DNA of 63,385 bases from Lachnospiraceae bacterium (lineage in GTDB: Bacteria > Bacillota > Clostridia > Lachnospirales > Lachnospiraceae). The notes beneath the pieces were generated by a model. The model did not search any database and had not been told where the DNA came from. It saw nothing but the letters and a program-made list of their open reading frames with translations. Both the position numbers and the translations under genes were made by a program. The DNA is taken from assembly GCA_030531435.1 (NCBI GenBank), contig JAUNNN010000005.1, positions 1 to 63,385 on the forward strand, in the 5' to 3' direction. This document shows, piece after piece, positions 27,385 to 38,213 of this stretch (the stretch's first letter is position 1; every line of letters starts with the position of its first letter).

Positions 27385-28659
27385 TTACTGTTCGTCAATA
27401 GCCTTTCCAATGTCATGTCTCATGTATTTATTGGCAAAGCTAACCCACTCTGTAGCTTTATATGCATTTGCTCTCGCTGATAAAAGATCATCTCCAAGAG
27501 CTGTAATACCAAGTACTCTTCCGCCGTTTGTAACTACATTTCCTGCCTCATCAAATTTTGTTCCTGCATGGAAGCAGAAATAATCATCCTTGTCATCAAA
27601 AGCATCAAGACCATCAATCTTTAATCCCTTTTCATACTTAAGTGGATATCCATCTGATGCAAGAACAACACAAACAGCTGCATTGTCGTCAAACTTTAAA
27701 TCTATTTTATCTAATGTGCCATCAACGCAGGCTTCCATTACTTCTATAATGTCATTCTGCATTCTAGGAAGAACTACCTGTGTCTCAGGATCACCAAATC
27801 TTGCGTTATATTCAAGAACCTTTGGCCCATCTTCTGTGATCATTAATCCAAAGAAAATAATGCCTTTAAATTCTCTGCCTTCAGCTCTCATAGCGTCAAC
27901 TGTTGGCTGATAAATATATTTCTTACAGAAATCATCCACTTCATTAGTGTAGAATGGGCTTGGTGAGAATGTTCCCATACCACCTGTATTAAGACCTTCA
28001 TCATTATCTTTTGCTCTCTTATGATCCTGAGCAGAAGTCATAATCTTGATTGTCTTTCCATCTACAAATGATAAAACAGATACCTCACGGCCTGTCATGA
28101 ACTCTTCTATTACAAGTGTATTTCCTGAATCACCAAACTGCTTATCAAGCATAATCTGCTTTACGCCATCTTTTGCTTCATCAAGGTTATTACAAATAAG
28201 AACCCCTTTACCTAATGCCAATCCATCTGCCTTTAATACAATTGGCATACTGCATGTTTCAAGGAACTTTATTGCAGCATCTGGGTCTGTAAAGTTTTCG
28301 TATTTTGCTGTAGGAATGTTGTACTTTTTCATAAGATCCTTTGAAAAAGCTTTACTTCCTTCAAGAATAGCTGCATTCTTTCTTGGGCCAAAAGCCTTTA
28401 ACCCCTTTGCTTCAAATACATCAACAGTACCAGCAACTAGTGGATCATCAGGTGCAACTATAGTAAAATCAATGCCATTCTTCTCTGCAAAATCAGCAAG
28501 CTTTTCTGCTTCCATTGCTCCGATTGGAACACATTCTGCTATTTCTGCTATTCCAGCATTACCTGGTGCGCAATAGATTTTCTCTACCTTTTTACTTTTG
28601 CTAACTGCCATTGCTATAGCGTGTTCTCTTCCACCGCCACCAATAATTAATACTTTCAT
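27385..28659 (-). CDS. purD: Phosphoribosylamine-glycine ligase
   Basis: The enzyme joins phosphoribosylamine and glycine with ATP, the second step of purine synthesis. Its 424 residues contain the N-terminal GGGGREHA, the ATP-grasp core with LALGKGVLI and EFMTGREVSVLSF, and NARFGDPETQ near residue 290. It lies three bases after purN. Its substrate is the product of PurF, so the PurF-like protein two genes downstream is of special interest. Confidence 0.96.
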   Translation of the reverse strand: MKVLIIGGGGREHAIAMAVSKSKKVEKIYCAPGNAGIAEIAECVPIGAMEAEKLADFAEKNGIDFTIVAPDDPLVAGTVDVFEAKGLKAFGPRKNAAILEGSKAFSKDLMKKYNIPTAKYENFTDPDAAIKFLETCSMPIVLKADGLALGKGVLICNNLDEAKDGVKQIMLDKQFGDSGNTLVIEEFMTGREVSVLSFVDGKTIKIMTSAQDHKRAKDNDEGLNTGGMGTFSPSPFYTNEVDDFCKKYIYQPTVDAMRAEGREFKGIIFFGLMITEDGPKVLEYNARFGDPETQVVLPRMQNDIIEVMEACVDGTLDKIDLKFDDNAAVCVVLASDGYPLKYEKGLKIDGLDAFDDKDDYFCFHAGTKFDEAGNVVTNGGRVLGITALGDDLLSARANAYKATEWVSFANKYMRHDIGKAIDEQ

Positions 28660-28662
28660 ATC

Positions 28663-29256
28663 TTAACCTCGCTCTTTTGCTAACTTATTAATAACTTCTG
28701 GAAGGAGTATCCATTCAGCCTCTTCCATAACTCTCTTCTGAAGGACCTCTGGTGTATCTCCATCCTGAATATATACTGCCTTTTGTGCAATAATTGGACC
28801 TGTGTCTGTACCTGAATCAACAAAATGAACTGTTGCACCAGTAACCTTAACGCCTCTGTTTAACGCTGCCTCATGTACCTTAAGTCCATAAAATCCATCT
28901 CCGCAGAAACTAGGAATAAGAGATGGGTGTATATTAATAATTTTTTTATCAAATGCATCAACAAAGCTCTTTGGTAAAACAACAAGAAATCCTGCTAATA
29001 CAACTAAATCTGCGTTTACACCATTTATTGCTTCAACCATAGCCTTAGAGTATTCTTCCTTATCAGAAAACTGCTTTGGACTAATATACATTGATTTAAT
29101 AGAAGCTTTATTTGCTCTTTCAAGAGCATATGCACCTTCTTTATTACTAATTACGACAGCAATCTCTGCATTTTGAATTTTACCTGAGTCAATTGCATCA
29201 ATAATTGCCTGAAGGTTTGTTCCGCCTCCCGAAACTAAAACCGCAAGTCTTAGCAT
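28663..29256 (-). CDS. purN: Phosphoribosylglycinamide formyltransferase
   Basis: The enzyme transfers a formyl group from 10-formyltetrahydrofolate to GAR, the third step of purine synthesis. I chose the ATG at 29254-29256 ([12 protein letters not shown]) because GGGAG lies eight bases before it and its ATGCTAA overlaps the purM stop; this gives 197 residues. Visible are [20 protein letters not shown] (catalytic Asn and His) and the Asp in [11 protein letters not shown]. Confidence 0.95.
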   Translation of the reverse strand: MLRLAVLVSGGGTNLQAIIDAIDSGKIQNAEIAVVISNKEGAYALERANKASIKSMYISPKQFSDKEEYSKAMVEAINGVNADLVVLAGFLVVLPKSFVDAFDKKIINIHPSLIPSFCGDGFYGLKVHEAALNRGVKVTGATVHFVDSGTDTGPIIAQKAVYIQDGDTPEVLQKRVMEEAEWILLPEVINKLAKERG

Positions 29257-30275
29257 AATGTAACTCCCTTTTCGCCAGCCACGCACTTACCAACAACGTA
29301 AGCCTTCTCTCCAGCTGCTTCTATTGCCTTAACTGTCTTATCTACATCATCCTTATCAACAGCAAGGACCATACCGAGTCCCATATTGTATGTGTTATAC
29401 ATCATTTCATCTGTAATGTTTCCACTCTTCTGTAAAAGCTTAAATATAGGAAGAACTTCAAATGAATTCAATTCAACATGTGCATTGATTCCCTCTGGAA
29501 GCATTCTTGGAATGTTCTCATAGAATCCACCACCTGTTATATGGCTACATCCTTTAACAACAACACCTGCATCCTTAATACTCTTCATTGCTTTAACATA
29601 AATCTTTGTAGGGGTAAGTAAAGACTCACCAAGTGTCATACCAAGTGATTCAATATATTCATTAAGTGATTCTTTATTCATTGAAAATACTTTTCTAACA
29701 AGTGAAAAACCATTTGAATGAACACCTGATGAAGCGATACCAACAAGTACATCTCCATCTTTAATATTTTCTCCAGTAATAAGCTCACTCTTCTCAGCAA
29801 CACCAACTGTAAATCCAGCAAGATCATAATCATCCTCTGGCATAAGACCTGGATGTTCTGCAGTTTCGCCACCAATTAACGCACAACCTGACTGCTTACA
29901 GCCTTCTGCAACACCTTTAACGATTTCAGCTATTTTTTCAGGATAGTTCTTTCCACAAGCAATGTAATCAAGGAAAAATAGTGGTTCACCACCAGCACAT
30001 GCTACATCATTAACGCACATAGCAACTGCATCAATTCCGATTGTGTCATGCTTATCAAGAAGCATCGCTATCTTAACCTTTGTACCACATCCATCTGTTC
30101 CAGATAAAAGAACTGGGTCCTTCATTTCTTTAACCTTACTTAAAGAAAAAGCACCAGAAAACCCTCCAAGACCGCCTAAAACTTCAGGTCTCATTGTCTC
30201 CTTAACATGTGCCTTCATCAGTTCAACTGACTTATATCCAGCTTCAATATCTACACCTGCGCTCTTGTAATCCAT
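29250..30275 (-). CDS. purM: Phosphoribosylformylglycinamidine cyclo-ligase
   Basis: This AIR synthetase makes the imidazole ring of purines with ATP. Its 341 residues show [13 protein letters not shown] at the start, [17 protein letters not shown] and [13 protein letters not shown], all typical of the family. It begins one base after purE and overlaps purN by seven bases, so translation is coupled. Confidence 0.96.
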   Translation of the reverse strand: MDYKSAGVDIEAGYKSVELMKAHVKETMRPEVLGGLGGFSGAFSLSKVKEMKDPVLLSGTDGCGTKVKIAMLLDKHDTIGIDAVAMCVNDVACAGGEPLFFLDYIACGKNYPEKIAEIVKGVAEGCKQSGCALIGGETAEHPGLMPEDDYDLAGFTVGVAEKSELITGENIKDGDVLVGIASSGVHSNGFSLVRKVFSMNKESLNEYIESLGMTLGESLLTPTKIYVKAMKSIKDAGVVVKGCSHITGGGFYENIPRMLPEGINAHVELNSFEVLPIFKLLQKSGNITDEMMYNTYNMGLGMVLAVDKDDVDKTVKAIEAAGEKAYVVGKCVAGEKGVTLC

Positions 30276-30276
30276 T

Positions 30277-30777
30277 CTAGTACTCCTTATATCCGACTTC
30301 TTTAAGTCTCTTATCTTTTTTTACAACTGCATCCTTAAGCTCTTCTTTATATTCCTTAAGCTTTGCAAGTAATTCGTTATCTGATACAGCAAGCATCTTA
30401 AGTGCAAGAAGTGCTGCATTCTGTCCACCATTAATTGCAACTGTTGCTACAGGAATTCCTGAAGGCATCTGGACTATAGAATATAGAGAATCTCTACCAC
30501 CAAGAGATGTTGTGTGCATTGGAATTCCTATTACAGGAAGTGGGAATATAGCTGCACACATACCTGGTAAATGAGCTGCCATTCCAGCACCAGCAATAAT
30601 TACTTTAATTCCTCTTTCTTCAGCGGTATTTGCATACTCAAAAAATTCATCAGGTTCTCTATGAGCAGAAATAATGTTCATTTCATAATCAACACCAAAC
30701 TTCTCAAGCACCTCAGCTGCCTTGCTCATTACAGGCATATCTGAATCAGAACCCATTACAATAGAAACCTTTGCCAT
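30277..30777 (-). CDS. purE: 5-(carboxyamino)imidazole ribonucleotide mutase
   Basis: PurE interconverts N5-CAIR and CAIR. The 166-residue protein shows GSDSDMPVM near the N-terminus, [24 protein letters not shown] and [20 protein letters not shown]. It is the first gene of the purine operon, 64 bases after the aminopeptidase stop and behind its own promoter. PurK, the usual partner, is not in the window. Confidence 0.96.
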   Translation of the reverse strand: MAKVSIVMGSDSDMPVMSKAAEVLEKFGVDYEMNIISAHREPDEFFEYANTAEERGIKVIIAGAGMAAHLPGMCAAIFPLPVIGIPMHTTSLGGRDSLYSIVQMPSGIPVATVAINGGQNAALLALKMLAVSDNELLAKLKEYKEELKDAVVKKDKRLKEVGYKEY

Positions 30778-30821
30778 CGTGAGAATTCTCCTTCTTATTT
30801 ATAATAAAAATATACTTCATA

Positions 30822-30850
30822 ATTATATGTGAAAACACATTCTAATTCAA
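30822..30850 (-). promoter_or_regulatory. Promoter of the purine operon
   Basis: TTGAAT (30845-30850), 17 bases, then a perfect TATAAT (30822-30827). The -35 overlaps the last codons of the aminopeptidase gene. I see no PurBox or purine riboswitch between it and purE. Confidence 0.7.
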
Positions 30851-32893
30851 CGGAATATTTAACTCCTCAAGCCCTTTTAGTACGAATTTTCCATCTTCAA
30901 TAATAGCTGTTTCAGAACCATCACTTCTAATGGCATATATTCCCTTTAATTCGTCATATGGTATTGTGATATCTGTATGACAGTTAAAGTAAGCTTTTGA
31001 TTTATCTGTTTCACGATATTTTGCAGTAATCTCGTTATCCCTAGCTATTATTTCTTTTCCATCTGGATTGTAAACTTTAACATCTTCTTCAAATGAATAG
31101 CATGTATCACCAACCGCAAAATGCGGACCTGTCTTTTCTCCTATTAATATTGGAAGTCTTTCCTCAATGCCATAGTCTCTAGCCATTCTATACGCTGTAG
31201 TATTCGTACCTATAGCAAATTCTCCAATTGGAAGTGTTTTATGATGGAATAAAATGTTGTCGTTTATGTACTTTTTGTTATCATCATCATTATCAAAATT
31301 AGAGCATGAATACTTATCAATCATTCCATCCTTAAATGTGATTGTAAGATTTTCATAATTCAAACCATTAAGATAAACCTTTGAAACATTAAGGACGCCA
31401 TTTGTTCCTTTAAGCACTGGAGAAGTAAACACTTCTCCAACAGGAATATTCACATCAGCAACACAGTTTTCAAACTTTGATTCCTTTGATGGATCATTAA
31501 GTTCATGAAGCTTAACAGTAAGATTTGTAGTATTTATACCTTTTCCTTCAATTCTAACCTCATGAGCTTCATCTAATACATCAATAATTGTCTGCTGCAT
31601 TGATTCATACTTCTTATAATCCAAAGTATTAAGCTTTACAGTATCTGCAAATATTTTGGCAAAATCTTTACCAATTTCAGGTATTGGATAAGAAATAATA
31701 GTAAAGCTTGTTTCTTCACCATTACAATACTCGTTCACTAGCTGGCTGTTTCTGCTTGTCATTTCAACTGAAAGTCTATTTCCCTCTTCATCTAAAGTAA
31801 TGCAAGTTTCTTTACTTATAGGTGCAAATGGATTTTCACCAAAGACTTCCATGACTGCTGGTCCAGCATATACGCTTGCTAGCTCCTTATATGTTTCAAG
31901 AGTATTCTTTATAACAAGAACTTTCCTGTTTACAAAATCCTTATCAAGATAAATCGCATTATCTTCTCTATGATCATAATCAAACTGCTTATTTGGAATT
32001 GCTCCATAATATCCGATTCGACGCTGTCCTTTTTTATCAAGTGATAGAGATGCTGCTCTATATATGGCAGGCTTTAATCCCATTTTTTCGAAATTAAATA
32101 TCGCCTGTTTTATTACTCGTTCAAATCCAAGGTTGTATCTAATGTTGACAATGGATTTTTTATCAAGAGGTTTTCCAGCTTTTACAAAACCGATACGATA
32201 CCCCTCCGTAAAAGTGGATGCCATGGCATCAATTTCACTTTGAGGTAGACTTGCTAAAAATTTGCTAACTTCAATTTCATTTTCAGAAATATATTCTCCA
32301 AACTTATATAGATAATCAGGTGTTATCAAATCCTCTTCCATAATTATCCGGGTGGCAAAATCCATTTTAGGATCAAATTGGCTTCGAATGCGAAGAGTGG
32401 ATACGATATCACAATTATCAGAGTTGAACCAATAAATAACGCTCTTCATCTCTTCATACTTAGGAAAAGATAACGGGTCGTCAGTAAACATTACATATAT
32501 CTCTATAAAAAGCTCTATATACATTGCAAGAATTTCATCATTCTTTTCATATGCATATGGTATCAATCCTCGAATTTCCGCGTAAATAAAGGAAAGAAGG
32601 CGTGCTATGTCGTACGCCTCACTGTTATTATAGCCTTTAAATGCATCTGTTATATAATCTGGATTTCCGTATGATTTTTTATAATTTTCAGGCAAAATAT
32701 CTTCATATAATCGTTTATTATACTCTGAATTTTCTTCTGGATTTTTTAACAAAAGTATGAATTTTGAGACCGTCTCAAAATAGTCACCGACCACTCCAGT
32801 CAATATTTTTTCATTAATTATGCTTTCCACTCTTTCGAATGCAAGTGAAAGCCTTTCTTTTTCATTTGTCATAAATTCAAAGTCCATTTGCAC
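30842..32893 (-). CDS. Aminopeptidase, M29-like, with a long N-terminal extension
   Basis: This is a 683-residue metallopeptidase. The C-terminal half (about 300-680) fits the M29 aminopeptidase family: NIPVGEVFTSPV, EFAIGTNTTA and GPHFAVGDTC supply probable metal ligands, followed by CHTDITI. The first 300 residues are acidic, helical and not part of the classic M29 fold. No signal peptide is seen, so it is probably cytoplasmic and acts on peptides. Its start overlaps the preceding membrane protein gene by 17 bases. Confidence 0.83.
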   Translation of the reverse strand: MQMDFEFMTNEKERLSLAFERVESIINEKILTGVVGDYFETVSKFILLLKNPEENSEYNKRLYEDILPENYKKSYGNPDYITDAFKGYNNSEAYDIARLLSFIYAEIRGLIPYAYEKNDEILAMYIELFIEIYVMFTDDPLSFPKYEEMKSVIYWFNSDNCDIVSTLRIRSQFDPKMDFATRIIMEEDLITPDYLYKFGEYISENEIEVSKFLASLPQSEIDAMASTFTEGYRIGFVKAGKPLDKKSIVNIRYNLGFERVIKQAIFNFEKMGLKPAIYRAASLSLDKKGQRRIGYYGAIPNKQFDYDHREDNAIYLDKDFVNRKVLVIKNTLETYKELASVYAGPAVMEVFGENPFAPISKETCITLDEEGNRLSVEMTSRNSQLVNEYCNGEETSFTIISYPIPEIGKDFAKIFADTVKLNTLDYKKYESMQQTIIDVLDEAHEVRIEGKGINTTNLTVKLHELNDPSKESKFENCVADVNIPVGEVFTSPVLKGTNGVLNVSKVYLNGLNYENLTITFKDGMIDKYSCSNFDNDDDNKKYINDNILFHHKTLPIGEFAIGTNTTAYRMARDYGIEERLPILIGEKTGPHFAVGDTCYSFEEDVKVYNPDGKEIIARDNEITAKYRETDKSKAYFNCHTDITIPYDELKGIYAIRSDGSETAIIEDGKFVLKGLEELNIPLN

Positions 32894-33218
32894 CTACTAT
32901 TACCAAAATAATCCATAACGAAAGTGCAATCGAATTTCCAATAACGGACGCTATCGGAACCCATTTGTGAATGTCTCGCTCTCTTATTGAAACGAACCCA
33001 CAAAGAATACCAATCACATCAGCCATGGCAGCAAACAATCCAACACCGCCTAAATTTTCTGATGCACTTCCTCTATTTAAGAACGTCAAATATATACTTC
33101 CAGCCAATGAAATGAATGAAATGGCTCCAACAATAACACCCACTATTCCAATGAATGAGTGATGCTTTGTTGTGAACATGAAACTCTTTTTCTTTTTAAT
33201 CTTGACTGGTCTTGGCAT
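32877..33218 (-). CDS. Small three-segment membrane protein, possibly DUF6142
   Basis: This 113-residue protein has a strongly basic start (PRPVKIKKKKS) and three hydrophobic segments (about 22-45, 58-75 and 90-111). It resembles the DUF6142 family in layout, from memory. It is sandwiched between pyrE (gap three bases) and the aminopeptidase (overlap 17 bases), so it is translationally coupled to both. Function is unknown. Confidence 0.6.
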   Translation of the reverse strand: MPRPVKIKKKKSFMFTTKHHSFIGIVGVIVGAISFISLAGSIYLTFLNRGSASENLGGVGLFAAMADVIGILCGFVSIRERDIHKWVPIASVIGNSIALSLWIILVIVGANGL

Positions 33219-33221
33219 CTA

Positions 33222-33908
33222 TTATTTTACTCCATACTGAGCATAGTAATTATCAATTGCATTCTTTATTTCATCATTAATAACTACTTTTCCATTAACT
33301 TCTTTATTGTATAAACACTCAACGACATCGCTCATTGAAACAATTGCGCCCGTTTCAAATCCATATGTATCCTTTACTTCATCAAGGGCTGTCTTTGAAG
33401 TATCTCCACTAAGGCCAACCTCTTCACGATTAAGAGATACAATAAGTCCAACTATTTCAACATTGCCCTGCGCTCTAACGATAGGCACTGTCTCTTCCAT
33501 GGATTTACCTGATGTTGTAACATCTTCAATCATGACTACTCTGTCGCCATCCTGAATCTTATATCCGAGTAATGAACCCATATCAGCGCCATGATCCTTC
33601 TCTTCTTTTCTATTAGAGCAGTATTTAATCTCCTTGCCATAAAGCTTTGAATATGCCATTGCTGTTGTTACTGCAAGAGGAATTCCTTTATATGCAGGTC
33701 CAAATAATACATCAAAATCATCTCCATATTTGTCATGGATTGCCTTTGCATAGTACTCTCCAAGCTTTGCAAGCTGGCTTCCTGTTACATATGCTCCTGC
33801 ATTCATGAAAAATGGGGATTTTCTGCCGCTTTTAAGGGTAAAATCTCCAAACTTGAGAACATTACTTTCAACCATAAATTCAATAAATTCCTGCTTATAA
33901 CTTTCCAT
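33222..33908 (-). CDS. pyrE: Orotate phosphoribosyltransferase
   Basis: The enzyme converts orotate and PRPP to OMP in pyrimidine synthesis. I chose the ATG at 33906-33908 (MESYKQEF), seven bases after AGGAGG; the longer frame adds nine unconvincing residues. The 228-residue protein shows FTLKSGRKSPFF, GPAYKGIPLA and the PRPP loop VMIEDVTTSGKS. No other pyr gene is nearby, so it seems detached from the main pyrimidine operon. Confidence 0.95.
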   Translation of the reverse strand: MESYKQEFIEFMVESNVLKFGDFTLKSGRKSPFFMNAGAYVTGSQLAKLGEYYAKAIHDKYGDDFDVLFGPAYKGIPLAVTTAMAYSKLYGKEIKYCSNRKEEKDHGADMGSLLGYKIQDGDRVVMIEDVTTSGKSMEETVPIVRAQGNVEIVGLIVSLNREEVGLSGDTSKTALDEVKDTYGFETGAIVSMSDVVECLYNKEVNGKVVINDEIKNAIDNYYAQYGVK

Positions 33909-33945
33909 TTCTGGTCCTCCTCGTTTGATACGCATTCTGCAATAT

Positions 33946-33975
33946 ATTGTATCATAGGTTGTGGGGAAAATACAA
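33946..33975 (-). promoter_or_regulatory. Promoter of pyrE
   Basis: TTGTAT (33970-33975), 18 bases, then TACAAT (33946-33951) with TGA in front forming an extended -10. Confidence 0.55.
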
Positions 33976-33993
33976 TATATATGGGGACATGAG

Positions 33994-36129
<2,136 letters not shown>

Positions 36130-36172
36130 TTGTTGCCTCCTTATATAAAAATAAATTATTTTTCTCAATTTG

Positions 36173-36199
36173 TTAGCACTCCGGTATGTCGAGTGCTAA
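36173..36199 (-). promoter_or_regulatory. CIRCE operator (HrcA binding site)
   Basis: TTAGCACTC-N9-GAGTGCTAA is a perfect match to the CIRCE consensus. It lies between the groES promoter and gene, in the transcribed leader, so HrcA represses groESL until heat or unfolded protein releases it. Confidence 0.97.
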
Positions 36200-36207
36200 C
36201 ATAAGTA

Positions 36208-36236
36208 TTTATATCACTTATCAAATTTAAAGTCAA
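36208..36236 (-). promoter_or_regulatory. Promoter of groESL
   Basis: TTGACT (36231-36236), 17 bases, TATAAA (36208-36213), directly upstream of CIRCE. Confidence 0.85.
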
Positions 36237-36261
36237 CATTTACAGCATGTAAAAATGTGAA

Positions 36262-36845
36262 TTATTTATGACGTGATTTGTAGATTTTATTTGCAATGAA
36301 AAATATAGGCAATAACAGAATGCCAACCATAATACAGCTAGCTCCTGCTTTGTGCATTCCACTATATACTATCTTATATATATTGGTACCCAATGTAATA
36401 AAACTTAACAACGGATAATATAATACATATATGATAATAGCTGCCATGATTTGAACAAGTTCAAATATAATGATACTGTTTTTTCAATTTTTTCAGATTT
36501 TATTCCATACCTCGAAGAATATCTTCCAATAATAAAGCCGTATGCAAGCATTCCAGTAGAATAAACTGCCCAAAATCCTTCCCCTGTAAAGTAATGGTGG
36601 GCCTGGGCTCCGACAAAACCTACTATACTGCCTACAATAGGGCCATAGATTGTAGCTAATGCAGCAACCCATACCGCCTCAGTGGCACTATAAACTACAG
36701 TATGCATATCATGACCTAAAAGAGCCATAATACTATCAACAGCTATGTATCCAAATATTCCTATTACAACTACTACAATATCAGATAAACCTAATTTATA
36801 ACTAATTTTGGTATTCAAAGCATCTACCCTATTACTATATTCCAA
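36262..36845 (-). pseudogene. ECF transporter S component, frameshifted in a run of A
   Basis: Two overlapping frames together encode one membrane protein of about 194 residues, resembling the UPF0397 substrate-binding (S) components of ECF vitamin transporters. The first (36845 to 36405) gives GPIVGSIVGFVGAQAHHY and breaks after IEK; the second continues in another frame with IIIFELVQIMAA, which matches the FNIVQIIAN region of the family. The break is at six A residues (36479-36484, T on plus); seven would restore the frame. It could be a real mutation, a sequence error, or slippage. Start and stop otherwise look normal. Confidence 0.75.
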
Positions 36846-38151
36846 CCTTTATTTCAAGATTTCCTTCACCAAGTGTTGCCTCGATTTCCTGAGACTGGGA
36901 AGGTGTTGGCCATGCATTATTTGTTAATGTAACTGTATACATACATGGTAACAGAGGATAGATTGCAGCCTGCTGATTACCATTAACAATCTGATCTGAA
37001 AATCCTGATACAGAAACAATTGTATTATCAAGTACGAATGTGTCTGTACTTTCACCCATCTTAACTGTGAACTTCATTACTGGAAGCTTAATTAAATAAG
37101 CTGAACCATTTTGAGCCGAGTATTCCTCCGAACCAATAGTAGAAATAAATGAGCTTCTCTTTTCTGAATTAGTAGACATATATTCACTAAACTGCTTAAT
37201 AAGAGATAATGGATATCCTGCAAGATTTCCACTATTCTCATCCTGGTACGCGATTTTCGAACCAACAAACTCATAGTCATTTGCTGCAAGTGCACTTTCT
37301 AACTGAGTGATAAGTTCATCATGCGTTGTAGCTGGCGTATATCCCGCAATAGAATTTGTTCCATCATCAAGACTTACTGCCTCAACTTCATCTCCAAGGG
37401 AATTAAGATCGCCTTCACCAGCAGCTTCTACTGTTTTAGTTCCAACACTACTATCTGTAATACCACTATTATCTTCCTGAGCTTCTGTAGTACCATTAGA
37501 ATCCTGTTCATTACTAGCAGTACTCTTTGATGGAATTCCAAGAGAATGCTCATAAGCAGTATTAATAACACCTGACATTGAAAATATATTTAATGGATAA
37601 ACATAGCTGTTATTTCTTGGTTTTAATCCAGAAACAAGCAGTGTAACAAAAACTGCCAATCCAAGAAGTCCACAATAAATTATCCATCCATAGCTATCTA
37701 TAGGTCCTGCATATGTTGGTGCAACGTATGATGACTTCTCCCGTGGCTTATCCATACTTGCTGTGGCGTTTCTTAAGAAATCGTTTGCAGAGCTTGACGA
37801 TTTAGGTCCAGAATACTGTGAACCCTGTCTTGCAATAGAAGACTTAACCTCTGCTTCTTTCTTAAAAAGATTTCCTCGCATAGGATTAGGAACATCTGAT
37901 TTAACCCTTGGTCTCTTGGCCTTTGGCATGCCTTCGTTGGAATTACCCCATCTATTAGCATTATCAGAATCATTAACGCTTATGCCACTAAGGTCCATTG
38001 TCCCTGTTTTGCCGCCATCAACGCTTCTCTTTGGGCCATTATAACTACTCCTTCCAATGCCGCCACGGCCTACAGAAGGGCTGTTAATCATATCCTGAAT
38101 ACTCTGTGCTTTTCTTTTTCCGTTATTTTTATTTGAAGAATTAAAATCCAT
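36835..38151 (-). CDS. Unknown membrane-anchored protein with disordered N-terminus
   Basis: I do not recognise this 438-residue protein. Residues 1-150 are low complexity (Ser, Gly, Asn, Lys, Arg), with no signal peptide. One membrane segment (about 153-173, WIIYCGLLGLAVFVTLLVSG) is followed by a linker rich in Ser, Thr, Glu and Asp (about 205-260) and a C-terminal extracellular domain of about 170 residues. This is the plan of a cytoplasm-to-surface single-pass protein. Its 3' end overlaps the frameshifted transporter gene by 11 bases, so the two would be co-translated. It lies 62 bases after addA. Confidence 0.6.
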   Translation of the reverse strand: MDFNSSNKNNGKRKAQSIQDMINSPSVGRGGIGRSSYNGPKRSVDGGKTGTMDLSGISVNDSDNANRWGNSNEGMPKAKRPRVKSDVPNPMRGNLFKKEAEVKSSIARQGSQYSGPKSSSSANDFLRNATASMDKPREKSSYVAPTYAGPIDSYGWIIYCGLLGLAVFVTLLVSGLKPRNNSYVYPLNIFSMSGVINTAYEHSLGIPSKSTASNEQDSNGTTEAQEDNSGITDSSVGTKTVEAAGEGDLNSLGDEVEAVSLDDGTNSIAGYTPATTHDELITQLESALAANDYEFVGSKIAYQDENSGNLAGYPLSLIKQFSEYMSTNSEKRSSFISTIGSEEYSAQNGSAYLIKLPVMKFTVKMGESTDTFVLDNTIVSVSGFSDQIVNGNQQAAIYPLLPCMYTVTLTNNAWPTPSQSQEIEATLGEGNLEIKVGI

Positions 38152-38213
38152 ATTTTTCCTCTTTTAAAGCATATCTCGTTAATTATACCACTTTAATAGC
38201 TTTTTTTCATCTA

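Noticed and set aside
30778..30841. Purine riboswitch before purE
   Set aside because: The 64-base leader is too short and has none of the conserved junction residues.
36479..36484. Programmed -1 frameshift as the sole explanation for the ECF gene
   Set aside because: The zero-frame heptamer does not fit the X XXY YYZ rule, and no stimulatory hairpin is evident. An indel in an A-run is simpler.
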